A stretch of DNA of 46,921 nucleotides, taken from positions 1 to 46,921 of the forward strand of contig JAITUM010000203.1 of assembly GCA_031286305.1 (NCBI GenBank), given 5' to 3'. Both the position numbers and the translations under genes were made by a program. The notes under the pieces were generated by a model. It was not told the origin of the DNA and made no database searches. It saw only the letters and a program-made list of their open reading frames with translations. Source of the stretch: Candidatus Fibrimonadaceae bacterium. GTDB taxonomy: Bacteria; Fibrobacterota; Fibrobacteria; Fibrobacterales; Fibrobacteraceae. Positions 19,088 through 27,619 of the stretch are shown piece by piece; within the stretch, counting starts at the first letter, position 1; each line of letters opens with the position of its first letter.

Positions 19088-20956
19088 ATGAGACTAGAGG
19101 ACATAAATTCTCCTGAGGATATAAGAGGAGTTAGCGTACGAGAGTTGGAAGCTTTGGCTGCAGAAATAAGAATTGCTATTCTGAAGCAGGTTTCCATGCA
19201 TGGCGGGCATTTATCCCCTAATTTGGGAGCGGTTGAACTTTCAATAGCCCTGCATTATGTTTATAATACCCCGGAAGATATTTTGATTTGGGATGTGGGG
19301 CACCAAGCCTATGCACATAAACTACTCACCGGGCGCTACGATCGTTTTTTTACAATGAGGCAACGCGGCGGAATTTCCGGCTTTCCAAAAAGAAGTGAAA
19401 GTATTTACGATCCCTTTGGAGTTGGACATGCAAGCACGTCTCTTTCTGCAGGGCTGGGTTTTGCCGTTGCAAGCGACTTTGCTCAAAAAGACAATCAAAT
19501 TGTGGCAGTTATAGGCGACGGTTCTATGACCGGTGGCATGGTTTTTGAAGCATTGAACAATTCAAGGCAAACAAAAAAGAATTTTACCATAGTTCTGAAC
19601 GATAACAAAATGAGCATAAGCCCGAGCGTGGGCGCATTCTCAAAGTATTTGAGCAAGCTGTCTGTTAAGCACAATCGCTCTTTGGAAGAATTCGGCAAGC
19701 TTCTGCGTTCCATTCCGGAACATGTTAGCAGCAAGCTCAAGGGGTTTATAGAAAGCGGTTGGCTGGCTTTTGAAAATATAGTGAACCCAGGTCAGTTTTT
19801 CAGAGATTTGAATATACGTTATCTTGGGCCTTTTGATGGGCACAACTTGGAAGAGTTAATAGAAGCGTTTAAAGAAATAAAAGAATTACCCGATATTTGC
19901 CTTGTGCATGTTTTAACGCAAAAAGGCAAAGGTTATGAGCTGGCCACCAAAAACCCAACTCGCTGGCACGGTTCGGATCCATTCCATATAGAAGACGGTT
20001 CCATAGTCGTAGAAAAACCACAACCAACGCTCACATCTATTTTTGGAAAAACTTTGCTAATCCTTGCAAAACAGAATAAAAAAATAATAGGTATTTCTGC
20101 CGCTATGCTGGATGGTTGCGGGTTAGGCATTTTAAAAGAAGATCCCGATACTGCAGACAGAGTCTTTGATGTTGGCATAGCAGAAGAGCATGCGGTGACA
20201 TTTGCCGCCGGGCTTGCATGCGAAGGGTTCACCCCTGTTGTTGCTATCTACTCCTCATTTTTGCAAAGAGCCTACGACCAAATTATTCACGATGTAGCTT
20301 TGCAAAATCTTCCGGTTGTTTTTATTTTAGACAGAGCCGGTCTTGTGGGTTCAGATGGGCCAACTCATCACGGAGCATTTGATTTATCTTATTTGCGTAC
20401 AATACCCAATATGGTGATTATGGCGCCATCAGATGAAAATGAAATGCGCAACATGATTTATACGGCAACTCAATATAAGCATGGGCCTACAGCGGTGCGC
20501 TATCCTAAAGCGGTAACTTTTACAAACGATATTCGCACAGAGTTTTCGGAGTTGCCTGTGGGTAAGTTCCGCACTGTTTCAGAAGGTTCAAAGGTTTTGT
20601 TAATAGGTGTTGGTTTTATGCTTGCCAAGTGTCTTGATACCGCTGGTGTTTTGGAGAAAAAAGGCATTAAGCCTACAATAATAGATGCTCGTTTTGTGAA
20701 GCCTTTGGATGTTGGAAGCTACAAGGAATTGTTTAAAAAGCATAACCTTGTAGTGACCGTAGAGGATAATACCATAGCCGGCGGTTTTGGTTCGGCTATT
20801 GCAGAAATTTTGTCAGAGATGAAAAATCCACCTCGTTTGCTACGTCTTGGGCTTCCGGATGATTTTGTTGAGCAGGGAGAAATTGAGGAGTTGAGAGAAA
20901 GCCTCGGACTTTCCGGCAATGGAATTTCAAGCAAAATTTTGGAAATTTTGAAGTAG
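19088..20956 (+). CDS. dxs: 1-deoxy-D-xylulose-5-phosphate synthase
   Basis: Dxs condenses pyruvate and glyceraldehyde 3-phosphate with thiamine diphosphate, the first step of the MEP isoprenoid pathway. The product has the DVGHQAYAHKLLTGR segment, the thiamine-binding GDGSMTGGM motif near residue 143, and the transketolase pyrimidine region (FDVGIAEEHAVTFAAGLA) near residue 360. The ORF track starts at 19046, but family members begin at the MRLEDINSPEDI segment, so ATG 19088 (622 residues) is chosen. The stop directly abuts the nuoA stop on the other strand. Confidence 0.96.
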   Translation: MRLEDINSPEDIRGVSVRELEALAAEIRIAILKQVSMHGGHLSPNLGAVELSIALHYVYNTPEDILIWDVGHQAYAHKLLTGRYDRFFTMRQRGGISGFPKRSESIYDPFGVGHASTSLSAGLGFAVASDFAQKDNQIVAVIGDGSMTGGMVFEALNNSRQTKKNFTIVLNDNKMSISPSVGAFSKYLSKLSVKHNRSLEEFGKLLRSIPEHVSSKLKGFIESGWLAFENIVNPGQFFRDLNIRYLGPFDGHNLEELIEAFKEIKELPDICLVHVLTQKGKGYELATKNPTRWHGSDPFHIEDGSIVVEKPQPTLTSIFGKTLLILAKQNKKIIGISAAMLDGCGLGILKEDPDTADRVFDVGIAEEHAVTFAAGLACEGFTPVVAIYSSFLQRAYDQIIHDVALQNLPVVFILDRAGLVGSDGPTHHGAFDLSYLRTIPNMVIMAPSDENEMRNMIYTATQYKHGPTAVRYPKAVTFTNDIRTEFSELPVGKFRTVSEGSKVLLIGVGFMLAKCLDTAGVLEKKGIKPTIIDARFVKPLDVGSYKELFKKHNLVVTVEDNTIAGGFGSAIAEILSEMKNPPRLLRLGLPDDFVEQGEIEELRESLGLSGNGISSKILEILK

Positions 20957-21349
20957 TTATTCAATCTTATCGCTGATTTTTGACCAGTTCAGAACGCCTT
21001 TTCGCATGATATAGATGTATCCTACTTCAAAAATCACCAAGAATATCAACAGAAAAGCGAATAACTCCCAACCGCCGTTCTTAAATTCAATTACAAGCGG
21101 CAAAAGAAAGGCTACTTCCAGGTCGAAAACCAAAAAAAGCATTGCTACTATATAATATTTTATGGGAAATCTCTCTGAAGCACTGCCTATTACATTTGAA
21201 AGTCCGCATTCGTAGGCATCCGTTTTAACCGTATTTTTGTGTTGAGTTTGGGGTGAAAGCACCCAGTTAGCGAACATCATCCCAAAAGGGACAGCCAAAG
21301 CCAGCAGCACAAGCACAAAAATGGGAAAAAATATGTTAAAAGTTTCCAT
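20957..21349 (-). CDS. nuoA: NADH-quinone oxidoreductase subunit A
   Basis: NuoA is a three-helix membrane subunit of respiratory complex I, or of a related quinone oxidoreductase. The 130-residue protein has three hydrophobic helices, the loop motif DAYECGL and the FDLEVAFLLP motif with the conserved acidic residue in the second helix. No other nuo gene is in the window, and its downstream neighbour is convergent, so the gene is detached from a nuo operon here. TATATT lies 8 nt before its ATG, suggesting its own leaderless promoter. Confidence 0.93.
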   Translation of the reverse strand: METFNIFFPIFVLVLLALAVPFGMMFANWVLSPQTQHKNTVKTDAYECGLSNVIGSASERFPIKYYIVAMLFLVFDLEVAFLLPLVIEFKNGGWELFAFLLIFLVIFEVGYIYIMRKGVLNWSKISDKIE

Positions 21350-21378
21350 GCTTTGAAAATATAGAAAATGCTAATTTC

Positions 21379-21384
21379 TATATT
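21379..21384 (+). promoter_or_regulatory. TATATT -10-like element before the ExbB-like gene
   Basis: TTTCTATATT ends 10 nt upstream of ATG 21395. It lies between the two candidate start codons (21368 and 21395) and so argues for the second. The nuoA -10 (21358-21363, minus strand) is only 15 nt away, making this a compact divergent promoter. Confidence 0.45.
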
Positions 21385-21394
21385 CTCTTCTCAC

Positions 21395-22810
21395 ATGCGC
21401 ATAATAACGCTTTTAATATTGATTACAATAAGTCTTTCATTGGCTCGAGAGCAAGACGTTGCCGCACAGCAACGGGCTCTTGACTCTATAAGGCTGGATG
21501 TTGAAGCGTTAAAAAGAGTCAGATTGGAAAAAACGAATCAACTGGAAAAAGCTGATGCCATTCGCTACCAAAATCGCAGCATTCAAAATCAAGCACATTT
21601 GGAATACCAAAACGAGACTCGTATTTTGGAAGGTAACTATTCGAGGGTCTCCGATAATATATCTCGCATGGCAACAGAGCTAGGCTCGCTTCGTAATTTG
21701 GCAACAGAACAAAAGGAAAGAGCCGGAACATCAAAAAACAGTTTGGATAATTTTTACTTGCAAGTTAAGCAAGCTGTAGATAAAAGCATAGAAGAAATTC
21801 CGCAAGATTTTCCGGCAAAAAAAGAAGAGCGATTATTGAATTTTGCAAGCAATCCCCCTACCATTGAAACTTTTTTCAACGACAGATTCGACCGATTAGC
21901 CCTAACTCAAACCCAAGAACTTTCCGTAAAAAATTCTTACCGCCTGCGACTTGGCACAGTGTTTTTTGCAGATGCTGCTTGGGGGCAAAGCAATGATGTT
22001 CAGGCTGTTTTTAGAACCGGTTCTCTTACGGGGAAAATTTTTGACTGGCATAACACTTTTTCAAAAGAACTTTCCACAGATATCAGGCGAACTGTTTTTA
22101 ATGCGCAGCAAGGCGCAGATATTGCATGGGTTCCCATAGATATTTTGCAAACAAAATCCGTTCTCGGGGCAAGCATGGGGGAAGACATTGCACGCTCTGA
22201 AAGGCTTGTGCAATGGTTCAAAGCAGGCGGCATTGTGATGTATCCATTGATATTAGTTGCCTTAGCTGCATTGTTTATGGCTTTGGAGCGTTTTTTTGTT
22301 TTTTGGAAACGCGGGCACATTTCAAAGACATTCACAAACAAACTGTATGCCTTGGTAAAAAATAACCAAATTGCAGAGGCAAGGCAGTTATGCAAAAAAC
22401 AGAAAACCAGTTTGGGTAAAATTTTAGGCTCAATTGTTGAAAATTCCGATAAAGGAAAAGAACAGACATTAAAAACTTTGCAAGAAATATTACTCGCCGA
22501 GCAAGCCGGGTTCGACAAACGAATGAGCTTTTTAGCTGCACTTGGAACCATAGCTCCATTGCTCGGACTTTTGGGAACGGTTACCGGAATGATAACATTG
22601 TTTCAGGTTATAACTCAAGCCGGCACAAATGATGCCCGTCTTTTGGCAGGCGGAATTTCCGAAGCTTTGATAACAACCGAAACAGGTTTGATAATTGCAA
22701 TTCCCGTTATGCTAATTCATGGCAAACTGAGCGAAACTCTTAATTTTATCACAACGGAAATCAGAATCCAAAGTTTGACTTTACTGAATATCTTTTGGAA
22801 AGATGAGTGA
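21395..22810 (+). CDS. MotA/TolQ/ExbB proton-channel family protein with periplasmic coiled-coil domain
   Basis: The C-terminal half (residues about 280-470) is a TolQ/ExbB proton channel with three membrane spans (VMYPLILVALAALFMALERFF, IAPLLGLLGTVTGMITLF, LIIAIPVMLI), including the conserved LLGTVTGMI and TTETGLIIAIP motifs. The N-terminal part follows a signal peptide (MRIITLLILITISLSLA) and is a predicted periplasmic coiled coil with DUF3450-like character. Such fusions usually power TonB-dependent or Tol-like systems with an ExbD partner, but no ExbD is adjacent; tilS overlaps the end by 8 nt. Exact substrate unknown. Confidence 0.88.
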   Translation: MRIITLLILITISLSLAREQDVAAQQRALDSIRLDVEALKRVRLEKTNQLEKADAIRYQNRSIQNQAHLEYQNETRILEGNYSRVSDNISRMATELGSLRNLATEQKERAGTSKNSLDNFYLQVKQAVDKSIEEIPQDFPAKKEERLLNFASNPPTIETFFNDRFDRLALTQTQELSVKNSYRLRLGTVFFADAAWGQSNDVQAVFRTGSLTGKIFDWHNTFSKELSTDIRRTVFNAQQGADIAWVPIDILQTKSVLGASMGEDIARSERLVQWFKAGGIVMYPLILVALAALFMALERFFVFWKRGHISKTFTNKLYALVKNNQIAEARQLCKKQKTSLGKILGSIVENSDKGKEQTLKTLQEILLAEQAGFDKRMSFLAALGTIAPLLGLLGTVTGMITLFQVITQAGTNDARLLAGGISEALITTETGLIIAIPVMLIHGKLSETLNFITTEIRIQSLTLLNIFWKDE

Positions 22811-23720
22811 TTCTTCCTTCCTTTTGGCAGTCTCCGGCGGTTTAGACAGCATGTGTATGCTGCATTTTTTTGCATGCAAAGATAAGCCGCTCTTCGCAGC
22901 TTATGTAAATCACGGAATAAGGCGAGATGTGGTTAAGGACTCCGAATTGGTTAAAAGAAAATGCGAAGAATATAACATACCTTTTTATGAGCTTTCTATA
23001 GATCCGAAAATATTTGATGTTAGCGGCAAGGGTGGTTTTGAGGCAATTGCAAGAGAAGCAAGATATAATTTGCTTTTTGAATTAAAAAATAAACTCGGAG
23101 CAGATTTTTTGGCAACAGCCCATCACAAAAACGATCAGGCTGAAACGATATTTTTGCGAATAGCAAGGGGAACAGGTTTAAAAGGTTTGCGAGGTATTTT
23201 GCCGGAGCGCGAAGACGGCGTTACTCGCCCAATGCTACAGTTCACAAAGCAAGATTTATTGAATTACGCTGAGCAAAATAAAATTGAATGGCGGGAAGAT
23301 TCTACTAATAAAAGCGTTGAGTACTTTCGAAATAAGGTTCGTTTGCAAGTTTTGCCGAGCATTGAAAGTGAATGCGAAGGCACAATAAATAGCCTGGCGC
23401 ACATAGCGGAACTTTCCCAAAAAATCTACCCGAAAGCGATTAAGATTTTAGATTCGTATTTCAAGCCTTTTTTGGTATCTGAAAGCAAAGGAACCGTGCT
23501 TTTGAAATATTTTTATTTGCCGCCGATGCAAGGTTATGGCGAGCTTTTTAAAATGTGGCTTGCACACAAGGGCATAAGCTGGGAAGAAACAAATGAGGAT
23601 GCCAAATTTTATGAAAAATTGCAAAAAAAAGATTCTTTTAGGTTTCGTTTAGGAAAAGTGCATTTTGAGCGGAAAAAAGGTCTTTTGCGGGTGTGCGGTT
23701 GCATTTTTTATAACCGTTAA
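22803..23720 (+). CDS. tilS: tRNA(Ile)-lysidine synthase
   Basis: TilS attaches lysine to C34 of the CAU-anticodon tRNA-Ile so that it reads AUA. The 305-residue protein has the PP-loop SGGLDS at residues 11-16, the HHKNDQAET segment and the [10 protein letters not shown] motif, as in the family; it is on the short side. It starts within the end of the ExbB-like gene. Its last 83 nt are antisense to the ruvB coding end. Confidence 0.93.
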   Translation: MSDSSFLLAVSGGLDSMCMLHFFACKDKPLFAAYVNHGIRRDVVKDSELVKRKCEEYNIPFYELSIDPKIFDVSGKGGFEAIAREARYNLLFELKNKLGADFLATAHHKNDQAETIFLRIARGTGLKGLRGILPEREDGVTRPMLQFTKQDLLNYAEQNKIEWREDSTNKSVEYFRNKVRLQVLPSIESECEGTINSLAHIAELSQKIYPKAIKILDSYFKPFLVSESKGTVLLKYFYLPPMQGYGELFKMWLAHKGISWEETNEDAKFYEKLQKKDSFRFRLGKVHFERKKGLLRVCGCIFYNR

Positions 23721-24675
23721 GAGTTACGGTTCTGCCTCTTGGGGTGCGAGCTAAAAACCCTTTTTGAATTAAATAAGGTTCGTAAACTTCTTCTATGGTA
23801 TTGGGCTCTTCGCCAATTGCTGCTCCTATTGTGCTTAACCCAACAGGTCCGCCATTGTGATTGTCTATTATGCACTCCAAAATTCGCCTATCCATTAAGT
23901 CTAAACCATCTGAATCTATGGAGAGCATTTGCAAAGTTTTTTCCGCTATTTGAGCAGTGATTTTGCCATCGCCTCTAACTTGAGCAACATCTCTGCATCT
24001 GCGCAAAACCCTGTTTGCAATTCGCGGAGTTCCGCGGCAACGAGAGGCCAAAAGAACAGCGGCTTCTTGTTCAATTTCCACTTGTAAAATTTTGGCAGAC
24101 CTGTTTATAATAGCCAAAAGCTCCTTTGGAGAATAAAGTTCCAGCCTGAATAATAACCCAAAACGGTCTCTTAAAGGGCTTGTCAAAAGACCGCTTCTAG
24201 TGGTTGCTCCAACAAGAGTAAAGGGGCGGAGCGGCAAATTAACGCTCCTCGCTCCGGGTCCGGAATCCAACATTATATCTAATCTGAAATCTTCCATAGC
24301 AGGGTAGAGGTATTCTTCAATAACCCGCCCCATGCGATGAATTTCGTCTATAAACAGTATATCGCCGTGTTGCAAATTTGTGAGCAAACCGGCCAAATCG
24401 CTTGGTTTTTCCAAAACCGGCCCGCTGGTGATATGAATTTGAACGCCCATTTCTTGCGCAATTATTCCGGCAAGCGTTGTTTTTCCTAGTCCGGGTGGTC
24501 CGGAAAATAAACAATGGTCTAAAGCGTCTTTCCTTTTATTTGCAGCTTCTATTGCAATTGAAAGGCTCTCTTTCAAGGCTTCTTGCCCTGTAAAATCTGC
24601 CAGTGAAAGTGGCCGCAAACTTTGCTCAGTAGCCGCTTCCTCTTCCGATTCATTTTCTGGAGATACGGGACGCAT
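23638..24675 (-). CDS. ruvB: Holliday junction branch migration helicase RuvB
   Basis: RuvB is the hexameric AAA+ motor that drives branch migration with RuvA. The 345-residue protein has the N-terminal [11 protein letters not shown] segment, Walker [10 protein letters not shown] near residues 59-67, Walker B (LFIDEIHR), the GATTRSG sensor and the C-terminal winged helix ([24 protein letters not shown]). After the usual PRGR ending it has about 20 extra residues, encoded antisense to the tilS 3' end. TACATT lies 8 nt upstream of the ATG, suggesting its own promoter. ruvA and ruvC are not adjacent. Confidence 0.95.
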   Translation of the reverse strand: MRPVSPENESEEEAATEQSLRPLSLADFTGQEALKESLSIAIEAANKRKDALDHCLFSGPPGLGKTTLAGIIAQEMGVQIHITSGPVLEKPSDLAGLLTNLQHGDILFIDEIHRMGRVIEEYLYPAMEDFRLDIMLDSGPGARSVNLPLRPFTLVGATTRSGLLTSPLRDRFGLLFRLELYSPKELLAIINRSAKILQVEIEQEAAVLLASRCRGTPRIANRVLRRCRDVAQVRGDGKITAQIAEKTLQMLSIDSDGLDLMDRRILECIIDNHNGGPVGLSTIGAAIGEEPNTIEEVYEPYLIQKGFLARTPRGRTVTLNGYKKCNRTPAKDLFSAQNALFLNET

Positions 24676-24711
24676 TTATGAGGAATGTAGAAATTTTGCA
24701 AATAGTCATTT

Positions 24712-25542
24712 TCATCCAACATTCACCTTCTTGCCCTTAACCTCCCTCACAAATCTTGGAACCAGGTAACCGGGCAGCAGTTCTTTTAGGTTTTTGAAAA
24801 TAATTTTGGCTTTGTGCAAGGGAACTTCAAAATGAGCTGTACCCTGTGCTTTATCTAAGCTGTGCAAATAATATGGCAAAACTCGTTGCGAGAACAGTTT
24901 TTCGGAAAGTTCTGCCAAGATTTTTGCATCATCATTAATTCCCCTCAAAAGCACGCTTTGATTTAAAACAATAACACCATTCTTTGCCAAGCGGGCAAAA
25001 ATTTTTTCAGATTTTTTGTCCAGCTCATTCGGATGATTTACATGAACAACAAAAACCAAATTAGGAAGCTCAAGCAAAGACCACAGAGCAGGAGTGAATC
25101 TTGCGGGCATGGCTATGGGCATTCTGCTGTGAATGCGAATTTTTAAATGTTTAGGGATAACGCTAAAAAGCGTTTGCAGTTCGGTGTTTTTTAACATCAA
25201 AGGGTCGCCGCCGCTTAAAATCACTTCTTTTATGCTTTTGTCTTTTTTCAATATTTCTGTCAACTTGCTTGGTAAATCATATTTTTTTTGCCTAATATTT
25301 CTCCTGAAACAAAACCTGCAATGAATTGCGCATTCATCGCTTGCCAAAACCAGCAAGCGGCTCTTGTATTTTTGCAAAATTCCGCAAGCAATTTCGACTT
25401 CAGTTTCATCAAGCGGGTCTTTTTTAAATCCTTTGCAATTAATATTTTCTTTTGCAGAAAATTCAACTTGCCTTCTCAAAGGGCAATTATCTGTGCCAAG
25501 CTTAGAAGCATAGTGAGCTGAAATTTTTTGCGAAAAAAACAT
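24712..25542 (-). CDS. epmB: EpmB-like radical SAM protein (lysine 2,3-aminomutase family)
   Basis: The family includes EpmB, which makes (R)-beta-lysine for modification of elongation factor P, and lysine 2,3-aminomutase. The 276-residue protein has an N-terminal CPLRRQV/DPLDE region as in EpmB, and the radical-SAM cluster C71-x3-C75-x2-C78 (CAIHCRFC). GGDPLM and the C-terminal PGYLVPRFVREV segment also match. It is shorter than E. coli EpmB, and the usual C-terminal KTP-type pyridoxal-lysine motif is not obvious. No efp or epmA lies in the window, so the role as EpmB is likely but not proven. It begins 2 nt after the ABC ATPase gene. Confidence 0.8.
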   Translation of the reverse strand: MFFSQKISAHYASKLGTDNCPLRRQVEFSAKENINCKGFKKDPLDETEVEIACGILQKYKSRLLVLASDECAIHCRFCFRRNIRQKKYDLPSKLTEILKKDKSIKEVILSGGDPLMLKNTELQTLFSVIPKHLKIRIHSRMPIAMPARFTPALWSLLELPNLVFVVHVNHPNELDKKSEKIFARLAKNGVIVLNQSVLLRGINDDAKILAELSEKLFSQRVLPYYLHSLDKAQGTAHFEVPLHKAKIIFKNLKELLPGYLVPRFVREVKGKKVNVG

Positions 25543-25544
25543 TT

Positions 25545-26285
25545 CTAATCCCTAACGGGAAGTTCTGCTAGAATTTTTGCGGCATTTATCACATTTTCAG
25601 TTTTCTCATCGCTGAGCAAAAGACCGTCTTTTAGCTTAATGGTTCGGCTGCAAAGACCTGTGAGTTCCGGATTGTGCGTTACAAAAACAATGGTTTTTCC
25701 TTTGCTGTTTAATTCTTGAAGCAAAGCCATAATTTCATAGCCTGTGCGTTCGTCTAAAGCTCCGGTTGGCTCGTCTGCCAAAATCATAACAGGATCGTTC
25801 ACCAAGGCCCTTGCAATGGCAACCCTCTGTTGCTGGCCGCCGGAAAGCTGGCTCTGAAGATGGTCATAACGATTTGCAAGTCCAACTTTTTCAAGGCATT
25901 CCATTGCTCTTGCTCTGCGTTCTTTTGCAGAAATTTCAGAATTATAAAGTAGGGGCAATTCAACTTGTTCCACAGCGCTGGTGCGTGGCAAAAGCTGAAA
26001 ATTCTGAAACACATAACCTATTTTTCTATTTCTCAATTTTGAAAGCGTGTCTCTTTTTAATTTGTGCGTAGGTTCGCCATCTAAAATATATTCACCGCTT
26101 GTTGGTTTATCTAACAAACCAATTGTGTATAGCAAGGTTGATTTTCCACAACCGCTTGGTCCCATTATAGCTACAAATTCACCCGCAGAAACAGAAAAGC
26201 TAACGCCACGCAATGCTTGCACAGTTTCTGCTCCCATAATAAAAGCACGTTTTACATTTCGAATTTCCAAAATAGTGCTGCTCAC
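25545..26285 (-). CDS. ABC transporter ATP-binding protein (LolD/MacB type)
   Basis: The 246-residue protein is a stand-alone ABC ATPase with Walker [10 protein letters not shown] (residues 42-50), signature [15 protein letters not shown], Walker B VMILADEP, the TGALD loop and the switch histidine in FVTHNPEL. Sequence style ([24 protein letters not shown]) fits the MacB/LolD group that extrudes lipoproteins or peptides from the inner membrane. No permease gene is adjacent. It starts at GTG, and the GTGA overlap with the upstream barrel/HEAT gene indicates translational coupling. Confidence 0.9.
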   Translation of the reverse strand: MSSTILEIRNVKRAFIMGAETVQALRGVSFSVSAGEFVAIMGPSGCGKSTLLYTIGLLDKPTSGEYILDGEPTHKLKRDTLSKLRNRKIGYVFQNFQLLPRTSAVEQVELPLLYNSEISAKERRARAMECLEKVGLANRYDHLQSQLSGGQQQRVAIARALVNDPVMILADEPTGALDERTGYEIMALLQELNSKGKTIVFVTHNPELTGLCSRTIKLKDGLLLSDEKTENVINAAKILAELPVRD

Positions 26286-27580
26286 AAAACACCCATAATT
26301 TCTATGATAGTTTCTCTGACTACTCCGGTAGTTTGATTTACAATGGTAGAAAGAACTCTGCGAGATTCCGGAGTGTTTATGGTGCCAAGAGCAAGAGCAG
26401 CCTCTCTGGCAATAGATTCGTTTGAGCTATCTATGACTATGCTACCCAAGGGTTCCAAAAACATTGTATCCGGAAAATGACTCATCATGCGGATTGCCGT
26501 AACTCTATTCTCTTGCGGCAGTTCCGTGTTTTTTGCCGTTCTAATAACAAAATTTTTTGCAGCAGTTCCATTCTCCATAAAAATCTGTTCTTTGGCAATT
26601 AAAGAATCCAAACTTAATTCATGGGATTTATAAGCCTCTACAATAGCTAAAAAGTTTGCTTGCAAGTTTTGCTCAAAACTGCTATTTGGGTTTGGCTCTG
26701 CGCCGTGATAAAGCATTTCAAGCCGGTCTATTCTTTTGCGCATAAATGATAAATCTTTTTCATGCATAGCGAGTTGCTTTCTGAGGCTATCTGTTTCGGC
26801 TTTTTGGCTTTGCAATTTGGATAATCCATCGTTAATAGTAATGGACGCATAAACTCCGGGTGAGCGATACGCAGAGTTTGCACCCTCTCTTTTGGTTCTA
26901 AATGTAAAGTCCCCGTCTTCTGTGAGCAGGTATCTGTAAAATTCAGTTGCGCCCGCACTGAGTTGCAAAGCCTTTACCGGCCTTAAGGATGCACCAACAT
27001 TATGGCGCGAGCTTCCATGCCGAAAAAAACCTTCATAAAAAATGCTAATTTTTTGCGAGATTATGTTTTGCTCATAACCCCAAAATGGCGCAACGGCATC
27101 TGATTCCATGGTAGGGAAGGCTGACACTCCGCCTAAAAGCCTCCACCACTTGCTACCCCATTCTGCAACAGTGTAAAATTCTCCGGTTTGCTGTTTGCGA
27201 GCGCTTTTGGGTACTGAGTAAAAATAAGCCTCTGGACTTTCTACAAATGCTCTTGCTCCAAGCGCAACAGCAGGAATTGCTCCATAAGCCTGATTAACTT
27301 GGCTTTTTATATCCAAAGAAACCGTGCTTCCAAACTGAACGCCAAAGTCTATGAAATTGGGAAGCCCAAAGCGTGCCGAAGTCACAAACGGGTATCTATC
27401 GCACATACCTTTTTCAGGGCAGGCAGTTTGGTGGTAGCCAATGGTTCCCTTTACTTGAAAGGCTTTGTTATCCAAAGCTTGAGCGCTTGGCACAACCAAA
27501 AAACTACCGTTGCTACCTATAGCAAAAGCCACTTGCGACAGCAAAATTAAAAACGCTAATATGATTCTTTTTACAGACAC
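26282..27580 (-). CDS. Exported barrel-like protein with coiled coil and C-terminal HEAT-like repeats
   Basis: I do not recognise a named family. The 432-residue protein has a signal peptide (RIILAFLILLSQVAFA) and about 230 residues of alternating aromatic strands resembling an outer-membrane or lipid-binding barrel. A coiled coil follows (LQSQKAETDSLRKQLAMHEKD, about residues 255-300). The C-terminal part has two or more helical HEAT-like units (ESIAREAALALGTINTPESRR). The start is GTG, with TATTTT 7 nt upstream. It is coupled to the ABC ATPase gene by a 4-nt overlap. Confidence 0.65.
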   Translation of the reverse strand: MSVKRIILAFLILLSQVAFAIGSNGSFLVVPSAQALDNKAFQVKGTIGYHQTACPEKGMCDRYPFVTSARFGLPNFIDFGVQFGSTVSLDIKSQVNQAYGAIPAVALGARAFVESPEAYFYSVPKSARKQQTGEFYTVAEWGSKWWRLLGGVSAFPTMESDAVAPFWGYEQNIISQKISIFYEGFFRHGSSRHNVGASLRPVKALQLSAGATEFYRYLLTEDGDFTFRTKREGANSAYRSPGVYASITINDGLSKLQSQKAETDSLRKQLAMHEKDLSFMRKRIDRLEMLYHGAEPNPNSSFEQNLQANFLAIVEAYKSHELSLDSLIAKEQIFMENGTAAKNFVIRTAKNTELPQENRVTAIRMMSHFPDTMFLEPLGSIVIDSSNESIAREAALALGTINTPESRRVLSTIVNQTTGVVRETIIEIMGVL

Positions 27581-27619
27581 TGGGAGTAAAATAGAAAAAT
27601 TATTTATCCATTCAGAGAG

